NCBI RefSeq assembly: GCF_026283945.1 | Contig: NZ_JAPDPC010000003.1 | Span: 62,001 to 126,000 of the forward strand | Length of the DNA: 64,000 bases | Origin: Dyella humicola | GTDB lineage: Bacteria > Pseudomonadota > Gammaproteobacteria > Xanthomonadales > Rhodanobacteraceae | Direction: 5' to 3' | Shown: in pieces, positions 9,314 to 18,465 of the stretch | Numbering within the stretch: position 1 is the stretch's first letter | Layout of the letters: every line of letters starts with the position of its first letter | Program-made: the position numbers and the translations under genes | The notes under the pieces: model-generated | What the model saw: only the letters and a program-made list of their open reading frames with translations | Database searches by the model: none | What the model was told of the DNA's origin: nothing

Positions 9314-10005
9314 ATTATTGGCCCTTGCTTGGCGTCGCGGTGATCGTGGTCGGCTTTGCCTTGCGCTTCAATCCGGTGCCGGTGGTGGTGTGTGCGGCCC
9401 TGGTCAGTGGCCTGCTGGCTGGTTTGCACGTGCCCGATCTGCTGGCGCTGCTCGGCAAGAGTTTCGTTTCCAGCCGCATGCTGATGTTGTTCGTGCTGAC
9501 CCTGCCGGCCATCGGCCTGCTTGAGCATGCAGGCCTGCGCGAACATGCCCAGCGCTGGATGGGACGCCTGCGCGGACTGACCTTGGCGCGACTGTTGATC
9601 GGCTATCTGCTGGTGCGCGAACTGTTGGCGATGCTTGGCCTCACCGGCGTCGCAGGCGCCGCGCAGACCGTGCGCCCGTTGCTGGCGCCGATGGGTGAGG
9701 GCGCCGTGGAGAAAATCCTGCCGGTGGTGACGGACGCCGACCGCGACGAGTTGCGCGCCGTGGCGGCGGCGACGGACAACGTCGGTCGTTTCTTCGGTGA
9801 AGATGTCTTCATAGCCTTGGGCGCCGTACTGCTGATCCAGGGCTTCTACGCACAACACGGTATTGATTTGACGCCGCTGTCGATCGCGTTGTGGGCCTTG
9901 CCCACGGCCATCGCTGCCTTCGTCATCCAGTCCGTTCGCGTATGGCTGTACCAGCGTCGCCTGCTGCGCCGCGCGGCCCGCATGCGCGCCGAACAGGCAG
10001 CCTGA
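9310..10005 (+). CDS. DUF969-type inner-membrane protein, probable transporter half
   Basis: A 231-residue membrane protein with about five or six hydrophobic helices, starting MNYWPLLGVAVIVVGFALRF. Internal landmarks are ELLAMLGLTGVAGAAQTVRP and the loop ATDNVGRFFGEDVFIALGA. These match what I know of the DUF969 family, which regularly sits beside DUF979 and 5-oxoproline genes. The biochemical role is not established. Its position (ATGA overlap with pxpA, 2 bp before the DUF979 gene) suggests it forms a two-part carrier with that protein for 5-oxoproline or pyroglutamyl peptides. That role is inference from context. Confidence 0.85.
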   Translation: MNYWPLLGVAVIVVGFALRFNPVPVVVCAALVSGLLAGLHVPDLLALLGKSFVSSRMLMLFVLTLPAIGLLEHAGLREHAQRWMGRLRGLTLARLLIGYLLVRELLAMLGLTGVAGAAQTVRPLLAPMGEGAVEKILPVVTDADRDELRAVAAATDNVGRFFGEDVFIALGAVLLIQGFYAQHGIDLTPLSIALWALPTAIAAFVIQSVRVWLYQRRLLRRAARMRAEQAA

Positions 10006-10007
10006 GC

Positions 10008-10976
10008 ATGTTGCGCATCGAATATGCCTATTGGCTGATCGCGGCCTTCCTTGCCTACACCGGGCTGGGCAATCTGCGGGAGCGACATGGTTGGCGCGCG
10101 GCCTTCTGGCTGCTGCTGGGCGGGTTGTTCGGCGGCGGCGACTATGTGCTCGCGCAGCAAGCGGTGGGTAACCTGCTGCCGGCGCAGATCGCGGGCGTCA
10201 GCGTGATCGCGTTGGCCTTGCTCGCACCACGGCTGCATCGACATGCGCACGCGGACAGCGGCGATGCCGAATCGCGCCTTCGATCCGCCATACGCCTGGG
10301 CCACAAGCTGTTCGTGCCCGCGCTGTTGATTCCGTTGGTGACCCTGCTGGTCGCACTGTTCGGCGCGTATCTGTCGATCGCCGGTTACGCGGTATTCGCC
10401 AAAGCGCAGATGACTCTGACTGGACTGGCGTTAGCTTGTTTGGTGGCCTTGTTCGCCGCGGCAAGAGTGGCGCGTGCACCCGTGCGCCAAGGCATCGCGG
10501 AAGGCCGTCGCCTGCTCGACGCGATCGGCTGGGCGGCCTTGCTGCCGCTGTTGTTGGCAGCCCTGGGCGAAGTATTCACGCACAGCGGCGTGGGCACGGC
10601 CATTGCGGCTTTGGCCAGCAACAACCTGCCAACAAGCAGCGCATTCGCCTGCCTGCTGGTGTTTGCGCTGGGCATGGTGTTGTTTACCGTGATTATGGGC
10701 AACGCGTTTGCGGCATTCCCGGTGATGATGGCCGGCATCGGCTTGCCGCTGCTGATCCACCAGCACGGCGCGAACCCGGCGATCCTCGGCTCGATGGGCA
10801 TGCTGTGCGGCTATTGCGGCACCTTGCTGACGCCGATGGCGGCCGACTACAACCTGGTGCCGGCAGCGCTGCTGGAGCTGCGCAACCCCTACGGGGTGAT
10901 TCGTGCGCAGGTGTGGAGCGCGGTATCCATCTTCATCGTCACCTTCGCGATGATGTGGATGCTGGTATTCCGTTGA
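10008..10976 (+). CDS. DUF979-type inner-membrane protein, probable transporter half
   Basis: A 322-residue protein with roughly nine hydrophobic segments and two sequence landmarks of the DUF979 family as I know it: GGLFGGGDYVLAQQAVGNLLP near the N-terminus and MGNAFAAFPVMMAGIGLPLL near the C-terminus. The latter is followed by GSMGMLCGYCGTLLTPMAADYN. That repeated small-residue motif resembles substrate-binding hairpins of ion-coupled carriers. It begins 2 bp after the DUF969 stop, and pcp follows 4 bp after its own stop. A paired carrier function with DUF969 is inferred from this fixed neighbourhood, not demonstrated. Confidence 0.85.
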   Translation: MLRIEYAYWLIAAFLAYTGLGNLRERHGWRAAFWLLLGGLFGGGDYVLAQQAVGNLLPAQIAGVSVIALALLAPRLHRHAHADSGDAESRLRSAIRLGHKLFVPALLIPLVTLLVALFGAYLSIAGYAVFAKAQMTLTGLALACLVALFAAARVARAPVRQGIAEGRRLLDAIGWAALLPLLLAALGEVFTHSGVGTAIAALASNNLPTSSAFACLLVFALGMVLFTVIMGNAFAAFPVMMAGIGLPLLIHQHGANPAILGSMGMLCGYCGTLLTPMAADYNLVPAALLELRNPYGVIRAQVWSAVSIFIVTFAMMWMLVFR

Positions 10977-10980
10977 TGGG

Positions 10981-11649
10981 ATGAGACAGACCATGATGAG
11001 CAACATGCCACGCATCCTTCTGACGGGCTTCACCCCGTTCGGCAACGACGTCATCAATCCATCCTGGGAGGCCGTGCGCCTGCTGCACGACCAACACATT
11101 GCCGATCACCGGGTGGTGGCGCATCTGTTGCCGACGGCCTTCGAGGATTCGCGCCGCGAGCTGGAAGCTGCCGTGCGCGAGATCGAGCCCAGCATCTTGC
11201 TTGGCGTCGGCCAGGCCGGCGGCCGCAGCCGGTTGTCGATCGAGCGGGTGGCCATCAACGTGCAGGATGCGCGCCTGCCGGATAACACCGGCGCGCAACC
11301 GATCGACGAAGCGGTGATCCCGGGTGGCCCGGCGGCATATTTCAGCACGCTGCCGATCAAGGCCATGCTTGCCGCGCTACAGGCCGACGGCCTACCGGTC
11401 GAAATCTCGAATACGGCTGGCACCTATGTCTGCAACCACGTCGCCTATCTGATGTTGCACGAGGCGGCCAAGCGGAAGGGTATGCGCGCGGGCTTTATCC
11501 ATATCCCTTACCTGCCGGAACAGGCCGTGCGTCTGCCGCAGGCGCCCAGCATGGCCAGGGACGATGTCGTGCGTGCCCTGACCGTGGCCCTGCGCATCGC
11601 GGCCGGCCAGGTCGTCGACGACAGGCTGGGTGCGGGCACCCTGGATTGA
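10981..11649 (+). CDS. pcp: Pyrrolidone-carboxylate (pyroglutamyl) peptidase I
   Basis: Pcp is a cytosolic cysteine peptidase of family C15 that removes N-terminal pyroglutamate from peptides. The conserved start ILLTGFTPFGNDVINPSWE is clear. The catalytic triad appears complete: Glu88 in LSIERVAINV, Cys151 in NTAGTYVCNHVAY and His174 in GFIHIPYLP. Length is 222 residues, within the family range. ATG codons at 10981, 10993 and 10996 are all possible, and the first is 4 bp after the previous stop. As last gene of the operon it generates the 5-oxoproline that PxpABC then hydrolyses. Confidence 0.95.
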   Translation: MRQTMMSNMPRILLTGFTPFGNDVINPSWEAVRLLHDQHIADHRVVAHLLPTAFEDSRRELEAAVREIEPSILLGVGQAGGRSRLSIERVAINVQDARLPDNTGAQPIDEAVIPGGPAAYFSTLPIKAMLAALQADGLPVEISNTAGTYVCNHVAYLMLHEAAKRKGMRAGFIHIPYLPEQAVRLPQAPSMARDDVVRALTVALRIAAGQVVDDRLGAGTLD

Positions 11650-12099
11650 CGCCGCCGCCCGCCACGTAGCCATCGTCGCGTGAATCTCGCACGTTCCTCC
11701 GCACCCCATTCAGTGAGCGGGTGCGTGCCATGTCAAAACGACAAATCGACGCCATGGCGGTGGTTCACCCTTTCGTGCGAAGGACACAGTCACCCAATGA
11801 AGGGCACAAACTTCCCTACTCCAAAACGTGTCCCCGACGCCGGCCGGCCGGGGCCTGGCGCTTTGTGCGAGCGAGGCCGGAGCTGCCTTCGATGGCTTTC
11901 GATGTGAGGATTTGCGCTTTCACACAGGGGGCACAGAGCTGCCTTTAGGTTGAGGCCTTGTCGATCCCAGGGCGGAACCTGGGCATCAAAAAACGCAGGG
12001 GAGAGGACAGGCACGTGTCGATGGCCGTCCAGGCGGGCCGGACGGTCACGCCATGACCTGTTCGAGTGCGAGAAGAACACCTTGGCCGAGGAGGTTCGA
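11650..12099. other. Intergenic region upstream of the efflux operon
   Basis: No gene recognised in 450 bases. A small hairpin (CCCAGG-gcggaa-CCTGGG, 11966-11983) followed by an A-rich stretch is present. The right end contains a perfect AGGAGG (12089-12094) that fixes the start of the next gene at a TTG codon. Confidence 0.5.
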
Positions 12100-13269
12100 T
12101 TGCCCTGTTTCACCGCCAGAGTCCGCCGCTACTTTGAACCGGCGACGGTGTGGGTCCTCACGCTCGCGTGCCTGGCCTGTAGCAACACGCAGAATGCGCC
12201 GGCGGGCGCGGGCCAGCCATTGACGGTTCTGGTCACCACGGTTATCGCGTCGCCGACGCCCAACATCGTTGAGCTTCCAGGCCGGATCGAGGCCGTTCGA
12301 ACGGCGGAAGTGCGTGCGCGCGTCGACGGTATTGTCGAACGCAGGCTCTATCAGGAAGGGACGGACGTAGCCGCCGGGGCGCCGTTGTTCCAGATCGACG
12401 CACGCGACTACCGCGCGCAGTTGCAGCAAGCCCAGGCGAGCTCGCAGCGCGCCGACGCGGTGCAGGTCAATGCCGCCGCCGTGGTCGCGCGGTTCAAGCC
12501 ACTGGTCCAGCGGCAGGCGGTGAGCGCGCAGGAATACGAGGAGGCCGTGGCCTCCCTCCAGCAGGCCCAGGCTAACGTATCGGACGCACACGCCCAGGTG
12601 GAACTGGCGCAATTGCGGCTCGATCGTTGCATCGTCACGGCGCCGATCGCCGGTCGCGTGGGGCGTGCGCAAGTGACCGAGGGTGCCCTGGTCAGCGGCA
12701 GCGCAGCGACCCTGCTCACCCAGGTCAATCAGCTGTCGCCGATCAGCGCCGTGTTCACCCAGTCGAATACCTCGTTGCTTGACTTTCAGCAGCAGGTACA
12801 GTCCGGCGCCCTCAAGGCGGCCGACCGGAAACACGTCGAGGTGCAGCTGATTCTTGCGAACGGGCAAGAGTATGGCGAGAGGGGCTTCCTGGATTTCACC
12901 GACCTGGTCGTCGAGCCATCCACCGGCACGCAGACCGTACGCGCCCAGTTCGCCAACCCGGCGCGCATCCTGCTGCCTGGTCAGTTCGTGCGTGGACGCA
13001 TCGTCACCGGCACCCTCAAGTCGGGTATCCGCGTGCCCGAACGGGCCGTGCAGATCGACAACGGCGCGGCAAGCGTGGCCATCGTCGCCGACGATGGCTC
13101 GGTGGTCCGTCGAAACGTGGAGCTTGGGGCGCAAGACGGCGGCGAGTGGATCATTCTCGATGGCTTGAAGCCGGGTGAGCGCGTCATCGTCGATGGCTGG
13201 CACAAGGTCCAGCCGGGGATGCGCGTGAACGCCCAGCCGGCACCGGCTCCGCTGCCATCCACGCACTGA
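12100..13269 (+). CDS. RND efflux periplasmic adaptor (membrane fusion protein), lipoprotein
   Basis: This is the adaptor of an AcrA/MexA-type tripartite pump, about 389 residues. It opens with a basic stretch and a hydrophobic core ending in a lipobox-like LTLACLACSN, so it is probably lipid-anchored to the inner membrane. The lipoyl half-motifs (VRARVDGIVERRLYQEGTDV and CIVTAPIAGRVGRAQVTEG) flank an alpha-helical hairpin rich in Gln/Ala (about residues 95-160). The beta-barrel and membrane-proximal domains follow (LLPGQFVRGRI, GLKPGERVIVDG). The frame is open further upstream, but the TTG at 12100 is 5 nt behind a perfect AGGAGG and is the best start. The permease gene follows after 13 bp. 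Confidence 0.93.
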   Translation: MPCFTARVRRYFEPATVWVLTLACLACSNTQNAPAGAGQPLTVLVTTVIASPTPNIVELPGRIEAVRTAEVRARVDGIVERRLYQEGTDVAAGAPLFQIDARDYRAQLQQAQASSQRADAVQVNAAAVVARFKPLVQRQAVSAQEYEEAVASLQQAQANVSDAHAQVELAQLRLDRCIVTAPIAGRVGRAQVTEGALVSGSAATLLTQVNQLSPISAVFTQSNTSLLDFQQQVQSGALKAADRKHVEVQLILANGQEYGERGFLDFTDLVVEPSTGTQTVRAQFANPARILLPGQFVRGRIVTGTLKSGIRVPERAVQIDNGAASVAIVADDGSVVRRNVELGAQDGGEWIILDGLKPGERVIVDGWHKVQPGMRVNAQPAPAPLPSTH

Positions 13270-13282
13270 CCGGGCGCCGCCG

Positions 13283-16200
13283 ATGAATCGCTTCTTCGTC
13301 TACCGCCCGGTGTTTGCCTGGGTCATCGCGCTGTTCGTGACGCTGTTCGGCGTCATCGCCATCGTGCTGTTGCCGGTGGAGCAATATCCTGATGTTGCGC
13401 CACCGTCGCTCACGGTGTCGGCGAGCTACAACGGCGCCGACGCGCAGACGCTCGACCGCTCCGTCACCTCGATCATCGAAAACGAGATGAATGGCATCGA
13501 GAACTTTCTCTACATGTCCTCGACCAGCCGTTCCAACGGCACCGTGCAGATCACCGTCACGCTGCAGCCCGGAACCGATCTCGACACCGCGCGCTCGCAG
13601 GTGCAGGACCGCCTGAGCCGGGTCGAGCCGCGTCTGCCGCAGGAGGTGCGCCAGCTCGGCATCACCGTCACCAAGTCGTCGTCCGGCTTCCTCATGCTGA
13701 TCGCGCTGCAATCGACGGATGGCACGACCGACGCGGTGGAAATGGGCAATTTCGCCTCCAACAACATCGTCAACGAATTGCGCCGCATTGGCGGCGTGGG
13801 CGATGTGCAGCTGTTCGGCTCGTCCTACGCGATGCGCATCTGGCTCGATCCGAACAAGCTGGCGGGGCTTGGCCTGTCGGCCAGCGAAGTGCTGACCGCG
13901 GTGCGCGAACAGAACAGCCAGACCGCGGGCGGTGGGCTGGGCGACCAGCCGATTGCGCCGGGCTCCGAATTCAATGCCCAGATCGTCACCCAAAGCCGCT
14001 TCACCACGCCCGAGCAATTCCGCCAGATCATCGTGCGCGCGAACCCGGATGGCTCGACCGTGCGGGTGGGCGACGTCGCGCGGGTGGAGCTGGGCAACGA
14101 CAGCTACGGGTTCCGATTGACGGTGAACGGCAAGGAGTCGGCCGGCATGGCGATCCAGCTCGCCAGTGGTGCCAATGCGCTGGCCGTGGCCACCCAGGTA
14201 CGCCGGCGCATGACGGAATTGCAGCCGATCTTTCCGCGCGGCGTGGTGTGGACGGTGCCGTTCGATACCACGCCCTTCATCACCACGTCGGTGCACGGCG
14301 TGCTGCGCACGATGGTCGAGGCGCTGCTGCTGGTGACCGTGGTGGTGTTCCTGTTCCTGCAGACCTGGCAGGCCACGCTGATTCCCACCCTGGTGGTGCC
14401 GATCGCGCTGATCGGCACCTGCTGCGGCCTGTATCTGTTCGGCCTGTCGATCAACATCCTCTCGTTGTTCGGCATGGTCGTGGCCATCGGCATCCTCAAC
14501 GACGATGCCATCGTGGTGGTGGAGAACGTGTCGCGCGTGATGCGCGAAGAAGGTCTGAACGCTCGCCAGGCGACGGTCAAGGCGATCGGGCAGATCTCAG
14601 GCGCCGTCATCGGCAGCACCCTGGTGCTGGTCGCGGTGTTCGTGCCGATGGCGTTCTTTCCGGGTTCCACCGGCGGCATCTATCGGCAGTTCTCGGTTAC
14701 GTTGACCGTGTCGATCTTCCTCTCCACCGTGCTTGCGCTGACGCTCGGTGCGGCTTTGTGTGCGGCCTTGCTCAAGGGCGAGGCGGAGCCCGCGCCGAGT
14801 GCCGCGCCGGCCCCACGCAGCGCACCGGCGCGGATGCTGCAGCGGGTGTTCGGTGCGTTCAACCGTGGCCTGGATGCGGCGACGGTGAAGTACGCCCGTG
14901 GTGTCGACGCGATGCTGCGCGCACCCGTGCGCTGGCTGCTGGTGTTCGCCGTCGCGTGCGTGGTCACGGTGTTCCTGTTCATGCGGCTGCCCGGAGGATT
15001 CCTGCCCACCGAGGACCAGGGCCACATCTTTGTCTCCTATACCGGCGCGCCCGGGTCCACCGTGGGGCGAACCCAGCACGCGGTCGACCAGGTCGAAGCG
15101 TTCCTGCGCCAGCAGCCGCAGGTGCGCAACATCGCCACGGTGACCGGCTTCAGCTTCTTCGGCCAGGGCCAGTCGGCGGCGCTCTCGTTCGTGGACCTGC
15201 AACCCTGGGACGAGCGCCCCGGCGCCGGAAACTCGGCTAGCGCCCTGGTCCAGCGCAGCAACGCGGCGTTCCGGCAAATCCCCGAGGCGATGATTTTTGC
15301 GCTGGACCCTCCAGCGATTCCGTCGCTGGGCACCGCGACCGGCTTCACCATGAAGATCCAGGATCGCGGCGGGGCGGGCGCCGCCGCCCTGCAGCAGGCG
15401 GCCTTGCGCATCATGATAGAGGCCGCGCAGAGCCCCGTGCTGATGGGCGTGCGTTCGGAGGGCTTGCCTGCGGCGCCGCAACTCTACGTCGAGATCGATC
15501 GGGTCAAGGCGCGCGCGCTGGGGCTGCAGATCGGGCAAGTGAATCAGGCCCTGTCGCTGGCGTTCGGTTCCAACTACGTCAACGACTTCCTCTACGAAGG
15601 CAATGTGCTGCGCGTGTTCCTGCAGGCCGATGCGGCGCAGCGCATGCGGCCGGAGGACGTGAGCGCGCTGCGATTGCGCAACGACCACAACGAGATGGTG
15701 CCGTTTTCGGCGTTCACGCGCGTGCACTGGATTTCCGGGCCACAACAGCTCGAACGCTACAACGGCTTTCCCTCCGCCACCATTTCGGGCCAGGCTGCGG
15801 CCGGCCAGTCGAGCGGCGCGGCGATTGCCGAGATGGAGCGCATCGCCAAGCGCGTGCTGACCGGCAACCTGAGCTACGAATGGACCGGAACCGCCTTCGA
15901 AGAGAAGCAGGCGGGCGGGCAGATCGGCATGCTGCTGGGACTTTCTTTGATCGTCGTGTTCCTGTTGCTGGCGGCGCTCTACGAAAGCTGGGCGATTCCG
16001 GCGGCGGTGCTGCTGATCATTCCGTTCGGTGTCGTGGGCGCGGTGCTGCTGACCATGGCGCGCGGCTTGTCCGCCGACGTGTATTTCAATATCGGCCTGG
16101 TCACCATCATTGGCCTGGCGGCAAAAAACGCGATCCTGATCGTCGAGTTCGCGATCAAGGAAGAGGCCGAGGGCAAGGACCCGATCACGGCGGTGAAGAA

Positions 16201-16492
16201 TGGCGCGCAGCAGCGCCTGCGCCCGATCCTGATGACCAGCATCACCTTCGTGCTTGGCATGATGCCGCTGGTGCTGGCGACCGGAGCGGGCGCGGCGAGC
16301 CGGCGGGCGGTCGGTACCGGCGTGATGGGCAGCATGCTCACGGCCACCTTCTTCGGCATCTACTTCACGCCGCTGTTCTACGTGGCGGCGCGCCGGTGGC
16401 TAAGCCGCGAGAAGCGCTACAGCGAGGAGGACGATCTCGCGGCACTGCCAGCGGAGCCTCCCGGGCCGGGCGGAGGTCCGCGCGATGCGTAG
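13283..16492 (+). CDS. RND multidrug efflux permease (HAE1 family, AcrB-like)
   Basis: A 1069-residue inner-membrane proton/drug antiporter. The N-terminus MNRFFVYRPVFAWVIALFV is the standard first helix. Two large periplasmic domains alternate with two blocks of helices. Helix 4 carries the proton-relay pair in SLFGMVVAIGILNDDAIVVVENV (DD), and the matching second-half helix has IGLAAKNAILIVEFA with the conserved Lys. The C-terminal repeat ends GIYFTPLFYV. Likely substrates are hydrophobic drugs or toxins, but specificity cannot be read. It overlaps the outer-membrane channel gene by 8 bp, so the three pump parts are co-transcribed. Confidence 0.96.
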   Translation: MNRFFVYRPVFAWVIALFVTLFGVIAIVLLPVEQYPDVAPPSLTVSASYNGADAQTLDRSVTSIIENEMNGIENFLYMSSTSRSNGTVQITVTLQPGTDLDTARSQVQDRLSRVEPRLPQEVRQLGITVTKSSSGFLMLIALQSTDGTTDAVEMGNFASNNIVNELRRIGGVGDVQLFGSSYAMRIWLDPNKLAGLGLSASEVLTAVREQNSQTAGGGLGDQPIAPGSEFNAQIVTQSRFTTPEQFRQIIVRANPDGSTVRVGDVARVELGNDSYGFRLTVNGKESAGMAIQLASGANALAVATQVRRRMTELQPIFPRGVVWTVPFDTTPFITTSVHGVLRTMVEALLLVTVVVFLFLQTWQATLIPTLVVPIALIGTCCGLYLFGLSINILSLFGMVVAIGILNDDAIVVVENVSRVMREEGLNARQATVKAIGQISGAVIGSTLVLVAVFVPMAFFPGSTGGIYRQFSVTLTVSIFLSTVLALTLGAALCAALLKGEAEPAPSAAPAPRSAPARMLQRVFGAFNRGLDAATVKYARGVDAMLRAPVRWLLVFAVACVVTVFLFMRLPGGFLPTEDQGHIFVSYTGAPGSTVGRTQHAVDQVEAFLRQQPQVRNIATVTGFSFFGQGQSAALSFVDLQPWDERPGAGNSASALVQRSNAAFRQIPEAMIFALDPPAIPSLGTATGFTMKIQDRGGAGAAALQQAALRIMIEAAQSPVLMGVRSEGLPAAPQLYVEIDRVKARALGLQIGQVNQALSLAFGSNYVNDFLYEGNVLRVFLQADAAQRMRPEDVSALRLRNDHNEMVPFSAFTRVHWISGPQQLERYNGFPSATISGQAAAGQSSGAAIAEMERIAKRVLTGNLSYEWTGTAFEEKQAGGQIGMLLGLSLIVVFLLLAALYESWAIPAAVLLIIPFGVVGAVLLTMARGLSADVYFNIGLVTIIGLAAKNAILIVEFAIKEEAEGKDPITAVKNGAQQRLRPILMTSITFVLGMMPLVLATGAGAASRRAVGTGVMGSMLTATFFGIYFTPLFYVAARRWLSREKRYSEEDDLAALPAEPPGPGGGPRDA

Positions 16493-17903
16493 ATGCCTCG
16501 TCCTGCTTGCCGCATGCAGCGCGCTGGCTGCCTGCAATCTCGCGCCGACGTATCGTCAGCCCGAGCTGCCGGTGGACGACCACTTCGACCCTGCCGAGGC
16601 GCCCGCGCCCGACGGCGGCCACCTCGCCACGGAGATTGGTTGGCAGGCATTCTTTGGCGACCCCCAGCTCAAGTTTCTTATCGTCGCGGCGCTTGAGCAC
16701 AACCGAGATCTCGCCGCCTCGGTGGCGCGCATCGAGCAGGCGCGCGCGCTTTATCGCATCCAGCAGGCCCAGCGCCTGCCGCAGGTCAACGCCAGCGGCG
16801 GGGTGACCCGGACCCAGGCGCCGCTCGGTTCATTCGATCCGGAATTTGCCGACAGCAGCGCCACCGTGATCTTCAATCAGTACAACGTCCAGGTTGCGGT
16901 GACCTCGTTCGAGCTGGATTTCTGGGGGCGCGTCAAAAACCTGAGCGAAGCCGCGCGTCACCGCTATCTGGCGACGGTGGAGGCGCAGCAGGCGTTTCGC
17001 CTGTCCCTGATCAGCAATGTGGCGGCGACTTATTACGCGATCCGCGCGGGCGAGGAAGGGATTGAACTGGCCGAGCGCACGGTCAAGAGTCGCCAATATG
17101 CACTGGACATCGCCCGGCTCCGCCTCAACGCCGGCGTGACCTCGAAGGTGGATTATGAGCAGGCGGCGATTCTCGTCACGCAGGCGCAGACGCAACTGGC
17201 GGAACTGCATAGGACCACCGGGCAACTGCGCAACCAGCTGATGATCCTGGTCGGCGGCCCGGTCGCCGGCCCGCTGCCGGCCGGGCGTTCGATCGAAGAC
17301 CCTGGCCAGTTCGCGGAACTCGAAGCGGGACTGCCCTCCGCCCTGCTCACGCATCGCCCCGACATCCGGCAGGCGGAACAGCAACTACGCGCCGCCGACG
17401 CCGACATCGGCGCGGCGCGCGCCGATTTCTTCCCACGCATCGCCTTGACCGGCAGTTACGGCTACGCATCGTCCGAGCTGAGCGAGCTGTTCACGCGCGA
17501 CAAGCAATCGTGGTCCATCGGTGGCCTGATCAGCCTGCCCATCTTCGATGCGGGACAGCGTCGGGCGCAGCTCGGCCACGCGCAGGCACGACGGGATGAA
17601 CTGGTGGCGACCTACCAGCGCGCCGTGCAAACCGCTTTCAGCGAAGTGTCCGACGCACTGATCGGCCGACAGCGTTACCAGGAGCAGATCGCGGCGCAGG
17701 AACGGGCCGTGGAGGCGCAGCGACGGCTGGCCGAAACGGCCGAGCTTCGCTACCAGAACGGCATTTCGATCTATCTCGAGGTGGTCGATGCGCGGCGTAA
17801 CCTGTTCTCCGCCGAGCAGGAGCTGATCCAGCTACGCGCGACCGCCCTGCAGAACGGTGTCTCTCTCTACGTCGCGCTGGGCGGTGGATCGGAGGCGCCA
17901 TGA
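16485..17903 (+). CDS. Outer-membrane efflux channel lipoprotein (NodT/OprM type)
   Basis: This 472-residue protein is the outer-membrane exit duct of the pump. The lipoprotein signal ends in LAACNLAPTY, a classic lipobox with Cys17, followed by the family sequence YRQPELPVDDHF. Two OEP repeats are visible. The first contains SFELDFWGRVKNLSEAARHRYLA and the second GLPSALLTHRPDIRQAEQQL and ADFFPRIALTGSYGY, each leading into long helices. The end (YLEVVDARRNLFSAEQEL) is typical. The start codon lies inside the permease gene, 8 bp before its stop. Confidence 0.95.
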   Translation: MRRCLVLLAACSALAACNLAPTYRQPELPVDDHFDPAEAPAPDGGHLATEIGWQAFFGDPQLKFLIVAALEHNRDLAASVARIEQARALYRIQQAQRLPQVNASGGVTRTQAPLGSFDPEFADSSATVIFNQYNVQVAVTSFELDFWGRVKNLSEAARHRYLATVEAQQAFRLSLISNVAATYYAIRAGEEGIELAERTVKSRQYALDIARLRLNAGVTSKVDYEQAAILVTQAQTQLAELHRTTGQLRNQLMILVGGPVAGPLPAGRSIEDPGQFAELEAGLPSALLTHRPDIRQAEQQLRAADADIGAARADFFPRIALTGSYGYASSELSELFTRDKQSWSIGGLISLPIFDAGQRRAQLGHAQARRDELVATYQRAVQTAFSEVSDALIGRQRYQEQIAAQERAVEAQRRLAETAELRYQNGISIYLEVVDARRNLFSAEQELIQLRATALQNGVSLYVALGGGSEAP

Positions 17904-18045
17904 GGCGCAGGCCATCGCCGTCGTCTGGGCGCCGGACCATGGATCCAAGCGCCGGGGCGTGCAGGCGGGACGCGGGAGGCGCAGCATGTTCGACATCGGT
18001 CAGGGCAGCACGTCCGGACCGATCAACCACTCGAGGAGACATCCC

Positions 18046-18396
18046 ATGTTGGATTGGCCTGAATATCGCAATGAGCTGATGGGTCGGATTGGCGAGATCG
18101 GCAAGCTGAGTCCGGGCACGCTGGCTGGCTATCAGACGCTTTCCAGTGCTGGCCAGAAGACCGGACACCTGGATGCGAAGACCCGGGAGCTGATTGCGCT
18201 GGCGGTCGCCGTCACCACCCGTTGCGATGGATGTATCACCGTGCACACGGCGGAAGCACTCAAGCATGGTGCCAGTCGCGAAGAGATCGCCGAAGCCCTC
18301 GGTGTGGCCGTGGCCCTCAATGCGGGTGCGGCGCTGGTGTATTCGGCCCGCGTCATGGACGCTGCTGCTGCCTATGGCGGTGCCGCATCCGCTTGA
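18046..18396 (+). CDS. Carboxymuconolactone decarboxylase family, AhpD-like protein
   Basis: A 116-residue all-helical protein with the redox motif RCDGCITVH (Cys-X-X-Cys-X3-His) at about residues 59-67, the hallmark of AhpD-like peroxidase/reductase members of the CMD family. The following ASREEIAEALGVAVALNAG is also family-typical. The ATG at 18046 has GAGGAG 7 nt upstream. A longer in-frame extension back to 17857 overlaps the pump gene and is rejected. It lies 142 bp behind the efflux operon on the same strand, so co-transcription is possible. A link to oxidative or drug stress is inference. Confidence 0.85.
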   Translation: MLDWPEYRNELMGRIGEIGKLSPGTLAGYQTLSSAGQKTGHLDAKTRELIALAVAVTTRCDGCITVHTAEALKHGASREEIAEALGVAVALNAGAALVYSARVMDAAAAYGGAASA

Positions 18397-18465
18397 TGGG
18401 TGGCATGGGCCATCGGCCACGCCGATGGCCTCGCGGTGGCAAGGGCGGTAGCGTGATGGATCCCG

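Noticed and set aside
13184-15745. Long antisense frames across the RND permease
   Set aside because: They mirror the codon bias of the true gene and show no family motif.
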